From Roseiarcus sp963759955 (lineage in GTDB: Bacteria > Pseudomonadota > Alphaproteobacteria > Rhizobiales > Beijerinckiaceae), in assembly GCA_963759955.1 (NCBI GenBank), contig CAVXCA010000074.1, forward strand, positions 12,427 through 76,426: 64,000 nucleotides of DNA, in the 5' to 3' direction. The notes under the pieces were generated by a model. It was not told the DNA's origin. It ran no database searches and saw nothing but the letters and a program-made list of their open reading frames with translations. Position 1 is the stretch's first letter. Every line of letters begins with the position of its first letter. Position numbers and translations under genes: made by a program. Shown here piece by piece: positions 60,965 to 64,000 of the stretch.

Positions 60965-61153
60965 GATGGTCTCCCCCTGACGCCGACCGGCTCGCCCCGA
61001 GCGGTCCCCTGTATTGATGTTAGTCCCGCCCCGGCCGCGGCGCCAGCCGGAACGCGCGCACTGCGGCGTCGTGGCTAGGCTTACGGTCTGCGGCCGGCTT
61101 GGTCGGCGCGATGGTCGAGGGCGCGCTGGTTTGCCGCGGACGGGGCTCGCACG

Positions 61154-61173
61154 CTATATATCGACCGATATAG
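61154..61173. promoter_or_regulatory. Mo-box-like palindrome before modB
   Basis: CTATAT-N8-ATATAG forms a perfect 6-bp inverted repeat inside CGCTATATA...GATATAGGC, close to ModE/MopA binding sites (TATATA half-sites). It lies 55-75 bases before the modB start, so molybdate-dependent repression is likely. Confidence 0.7.
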
Positions 61174-61227
61174 GCCTACCGAGTCGGCGGGTGCAGCGGA
61201 CTTATCATTTTGGAGCGGGCGTCGAGC

Positions 61228-61950
61228 GTGTCGGACGGAGCGGGTTGGAGCGCGGCGCTGGCCTTCTCGCCCGCCGAATGGACGGCGATCTTCCTTTCGC
61301 TCAAGGTCGCCACCATCGGGGCGCTGGCGAGCCTGCCGTTCGGCGTCGGCATCGCCTGGCTGCTCGCGCGGCGACGATTTCCCGGCAAGTCCCTCGTCAA
61401 CGCGCTGGTGCACCTGCCGCTGGTGCTGCCCCCGGTCGTCACCGGATGGCTGCTGCTGATCGAATTCGGGCGGAACGGGACGTTCGGTCGCGCGCTCGAG
61501 GCGTGTTGCGGGTTCACCTTCGCTTTCCGTTGGACGGGCGCGGCGCTCGCGGCGGCGGTGATGGGTTTTCCGCTGATGGTGCGCACGATCCGGCTGTCGA
61601 TCGAGGCGGTCGACGCGCGCCTCGAACAAGCGGCGCAAACGCTCGGCGCCCCGTCCTGGTTCGTTTTCGCCACCGTGACCCTGCCGCTCGCGGCGCCGGG
61701 AATCATCGCCGGACTCATTCTCGGCTTCGCCAAGGCGATCGGCGAATTCGGCGCGACGATCACCTTCGTCGCCAATATCCCGGGCCAGACGCAGACGATC
61801 GCCACCGCGATCTACAGCGCGACGCAGGACCCGAACGGCGGCGAAACGACGTGGCGGCTGACGGGAATCGCGCTGGCGATCGCCTTCGCCGCGCTGTTCG
61901 TCTCCGAGGCGCTCGCCGCGCGGGTCGCCAAACGGGACGCGGGCCGATGA
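61228..61950 (+). CDS. modB: Molybdate ABC transporter permease
   Basis: The 240-residue inner-membrane protein has the ModB signature EFGATITFVANIPGQTQTI and TLGAPSWFVFATVTLPLAAPG (EAA loop). About six membrane segments. It pairs with ModC to import molybdate. Starts at GTG 61228 or TTG 61210 are both possible. The stop overlaps modC by ATGA. modA does not lie directly upstream. Confidence 0.94.
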   Translation: MSDGAGWSAALAFSPAEWTAIFLSLKVATIGALASLPFGVGIAWLLARRRFPGKSLVNALVHLPLVLPPVVTGWLLLIEFGRNGTFGRALEACCGFTFAFRWTGAALAAAVMGFPLMVRTIRLSIEAVDARLEQAAQTLGAPSWFVFATVTLPLAAPGIIAGLILGFAKAIGEFGATITFVANIPGQTQTIATAIYSATQDPNGGETTWRLTGIALAIAFAALFVSEALAARVAKRDAGR

Positions 61951-62615
61951 TCGAAATCGCGGTCGAGCACACGCAGGGCGATTTCGCCATCGCGGCCGAC
62001 ATCCGTGCGAGCGGCCGCGTACTTGCGCTTTGCGGCCCCTCGGGCGCCGGCAAAACGTCGTTGCTCGACATCATCGCCGGGCTGCGGCGGCCGCGCGCGG
62101 GCCGCATCGCGGTCGACGAGGCGGTGTTCCTCGACAGCGCGCGAGGAATCGACGTCCCGACGCGCCTGCGCCGCATCGGTTACGTCTTCCAGGAGGCGCG
62201 CCTGTTTCCGCATCTCAGCGTCGCGCACAATCTGACCTACGGCGCGCGCTTCGCCTCGCGCGGACCGAGCCTCGTCGCTTTCGCCGAGGTCGTCGCGCTG
62301 CTCGGCCTCGAGCCGTTGCTGGCGCGCGGACCGGCGCGCCTGTCGGGCGGCGAAAAGCAGCGCGTCGCGATCGGCCGCGCGCTGCTCAGCAATCCCCGCG
62401 TGCTGCTGATGGACGAGCCACTGAACGCGATCGACGACGCGCGCCGTCACGACATCTTGAGTTTGATCGAGACGCTGCGCGACGCTTTCGCGATTCCCAT
62501 CATCTTCGTCAGCCATCGCGTCAGCGAGGTCGAACGGCTGGCGAGCGACATCGCCGAGTTCGAGGAGGGACGTCTGGTCGCCTTGCGCGGCCCACGGCAG
62601 CCGGCGTCCGCCTGA
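61947..62615 (+). CDS. modC: Molybdate ABC transporter ATPase, short form
   Basis: The 222-residue ABC protein has Walker A GPSGAGKTSLLDIIAG, Q-loop GYVFQEARLFPHL, signature ARLSGGEKQRVAIGRAL and Walker B VLLMDEPLNAID. E. coli ModC has about 350 residues with a C-terminal molybdate-binding Mop domain; this one ends after the ATPase domain, so transport is not regulated through that domain here. Confidence 0.93.
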   Translation: MIEIAVEHTQGDFAIAADIRASGRVLALCGPSGAGKTSLLDIIAGLRRPRAGRIAVDEAVFLDSARGIDVPTRLRRIGYVFQEARLFPHLSVAHNLTYGARFASRGPSLVAFAEVVALLGLEPLLARGPARLSGGEKQRVAIGRALLSNPRVLLMDEPLNAIDDARRHDILSLIETLRDAFAIPIIFVSHRVSEVERLASDIAEFEEGRLVALRGPRQPASA

Positions 62616-62646
62616 CCGCGCCGCACGGCGAACGGAAGAAAGAAAA

Positions 62647-62674
62647 GGGCGCCCAACCCGGGGGTTGGACGCCC
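62647..62674. terminator. Hairpin terminator between modC and actP
   Basis: A 12-bp stem with one mismatch, GGCGCCCAACCC against GGGTTGGACGCC, is followed on the minus strand by CCCTTTTCTTTC. It sits between convergent genes, so it probably ends the actP transcript and may also end modBC. Confidence 0.75.
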
Positions 62675-62700
62675 ATTTCTTGGCCCTTTTCGTCTCGGCG

Positions 62701-64000
62701 TCAGTGCGCGGACGCGCCTTCGGCCCCGATGCCGGTCTGCGAGCGCACGTACTGGCCCTCGAACGCGGCCCGCTCCTTGTCGGCGGCCGCCGACGTGTCG
62801 GTGATCGAGAAGATCCAGGCGCAGAAGAACGCCAGCGGCATGGTGAAGATCGCCGGCGACGTGTACTGGAACAGCGCGCTGCCCTTGGGATAGCCGAACA
62901 CCGCCTCCCAGATGCCGGGGCTGAGGACCGTCAGCGCCACCGCGCCGATCAGCCCGGCGAAGCCGCCGATGAAGGCGCCGCGCGTCGTCAGACCCTTCCA
63001 AAGCATCGCGAGCAGCAGAACCGGGAAGTTCGCACTCGCCGCGACGGCGAAGGCGAGACCGACCATGAACGCCACGTTGACCTTCTCGAAGACGACGCCG
63101 AGCACGATGGCGACGATGCCGAGCACGACCGTGGTGATCCGCGAGGCCCTCACTTCCGTGGCTTCGTCGACCTTGCCGTGCCGGAACACGCTGGCGTAGA
63201 GGTCATGGCTGACCGCGCTCGCGCCCGACAACGTCAATCCCGAGACCACCGCGAGAATTGTCGCGAAGGCGACTGCCGCGATGAAGCCCTTCATCAAATC
63301 GCCGCCGACCGCGTGCGCCAGATGGATCGCCGGCATGTTGCCGCCGCCCAAAAGCATGCCCTTGGCGTCGTGATAAATCGCATTGGGTCCGACGAGAATG
63401 ATCGCGCCGAAGCCGATGATGAAGGTCAGGATGTAGAAATAGCCGATGAAGGTGGTCGCCCAGAACACCGACTTGCGTGCTTCCTTTGCGTTGCCGACGG
63501 TGAAGAAGCGCATCAGGATGTGGGGCAGGCCCGCGGTGCCGAACATCAGCGCCATGCCCAGCGAAATCGCGGAGATCGGGTTGGCCACCGCCGCGCCGGG
63601 CAACATGATCTTCTCATGACTGGGGTGGACTTCGATCGCCTTGGCGACCAGCGCATTGAAGTCGAAGCCGAATTGCGCAAGCACCAGCAGCGACATCAGC
63701 GTCGCGCCGAGGAGCAGCAGGCCGGCCTTGATGATTTGCACCCAGGTGGTGGCGATCATGCCGCCGAAGGTGACGTAGATGATCATCATCACGCCGACGA
63801 AGACGACCGCGTAGAGGTAAGGCAGGCCGAACAGCAACTCGATCAATTGTCCGGCGCCGACCATTTGCGCGATCAGATAGAAGGCCACGGTCACCAAGGT
63901 GCCGGTGGCTGCCATCGCGCGGATCGGCGTTGCCTGCAGTCGATACGAGGCGACGTCGGCGAAGGTGTAGCGGCCGAGGTTGCGCAGCGGCTCGGCCATC
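62701..64000 (-). CDS. actP: Sodium:solute symporter ActP (acetate permease), 5' end cut by the window
   Basis: The C-terminal 433 residues are visible, from MAEPLRNLGRYTFADVASYR to the stop at 62701; the frame is open past the window end, so the first 110-120 residues are missing. LGRYTFADVASYRL, PHILMRFFTVGNAKEARKS and GLTLSGASAVSHDLYASVFR are hallmarks of the ActP branch of SSS transporters, which take up acetate and other short acids. DUF485 (yjcH) and acs are usually upstream and would lie beyond the window. Confidence 0.93.
   Translation of the reverse strand, partial: MAEPLRNLGRYTFADVASYRLQATPIRAMAATGTLVTVAFYLIAQMVGAGQLIELLFGLPYLYAVVFVGVMMIIYVTFGGMIATTWVQIIKAGLLLLGATLMSLLVLAQFGFDFNALVAKAIEVHPSHEKIMLPGAAVANPISAISLGMALMFGTAGLPHILMRFFTVGNAKEARKSVFWATTFIGYFYILTFIIGFGAIILVGPNAIYHDAKGMLLGGGNMPAIHLAHAVGGDLMKGFIAAVAFATILAVVSGLTLSGASAVSHDLYASVFRHGKVDEATEVRASRITTVVLGIVAIVLGVVFEKVNVAFMVGLAFAVAASANFPVLLLAMLWKGLTTRGAFIGGFAGLIGAVALTVLSPGIWEAVFGYPKGSALFQYTSPAIFTMPLAFFCAWIFSITDTSAAADKERAAFEGQYVRSQTGIGAEGASAH

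Noticed and set aside
1..64000. tRNA or rRNA genes
   Set aside because: No TPsiC-arm GGTTCGAAT-type sequence with a matching cloverleaf or rRNA core was noticed on either strand; a covariance-model search would be needed to exclude one fully.

Overview
This window is GC-rich chromosomal DNA of an alphaproteobacterium, most likely a member of the Hyphomicrobiales (Rhizobiales). The signs are the divergent acnA/ccmA pair with ccmAB and ccmCDG on one strand, and ubiE-ubiB, coaBC-dut, hemW, infC, modBC and actP genes with alphaproteobacterial-type proteins. A methylotroph or phototroph relative (Beijerinckiaceae or Methylocystaceae) is a guess from the hydrogenase content and cannot be settled here. 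Two genes run off the ends: a UvrD/Rep helicase at the left and an ActP-type acetate symporter at the right.

Layout. 1-15.5 kb is an energy-metabolism block with two complete but different NAD(P)-linked [NiFe]-hydrogenase operons in tandem on the minus strand. Operon 1 (8737-2358, hoxE-F-U-Y-H) has an unusual 1054-residue HoxF fused to a GltD/SfrB-like NADPH oxidoreductase module and an iron-sulfur-rich HoxU. A maturation protease gene faces it at 1870-2331. Operon 2 (14784-9376, hoxF-U-Y-H-W) looks like the classical soluble NAD-reducing hydrogenase with its own HoxW. Between them lie a frameshifted second maturation protease and a 3' fragment of a mog gene; an intact mog (15006-15536) lies on the other side of operon 2, after a SulP transporter.

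17.4-22.8 kb is a patchy region with an orphan Flp pilin, a broken GMC oxidoreductase, an IS630 element with visible ends, a lower-GC methyltransferase/HxlR pair and a DUF1194 gene that has lost its signal peptide. 22.8-36 kb holds apaG, ccmGDC, and then a 7-kb block (GAF-PAS-GGDEF-EAL protein, PsiF, GYD protein, hydrolase, CapA, DUF2267) that separates ccmC from ccmBA, followed by acnA. At 36-40 kb a GGDEF-EAL gene is split by an IS256-family element; removing the element and one 9-bp target duplication restores an 886-residue frame exactly.

40-50 kb is mostly housekeeping: ubiE-ubiB, coaBC-dut, an Rrf2 regulator before cysK, an AGE-family epimerase, hemW with an altered C-terminus, and infC with a probable AUU start. 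49.5-55.8 kb carries a fosmidomycin-resistance-like MFS pump and a TetR-MFP-RND efflux operon with a clear palindromic operator. At 56.2 kb sits a secreted protein made of a long run of His-Phe-X triplets, the oddest single protein in the window. The right end holds a HAD phosphatase, a small unknown protein, a metallophosphoesterase, mannonate dehydratase, a Yip1 protein, a molybdate-transporter pair modBC behind a Mo-box-like palindrome, and actP.
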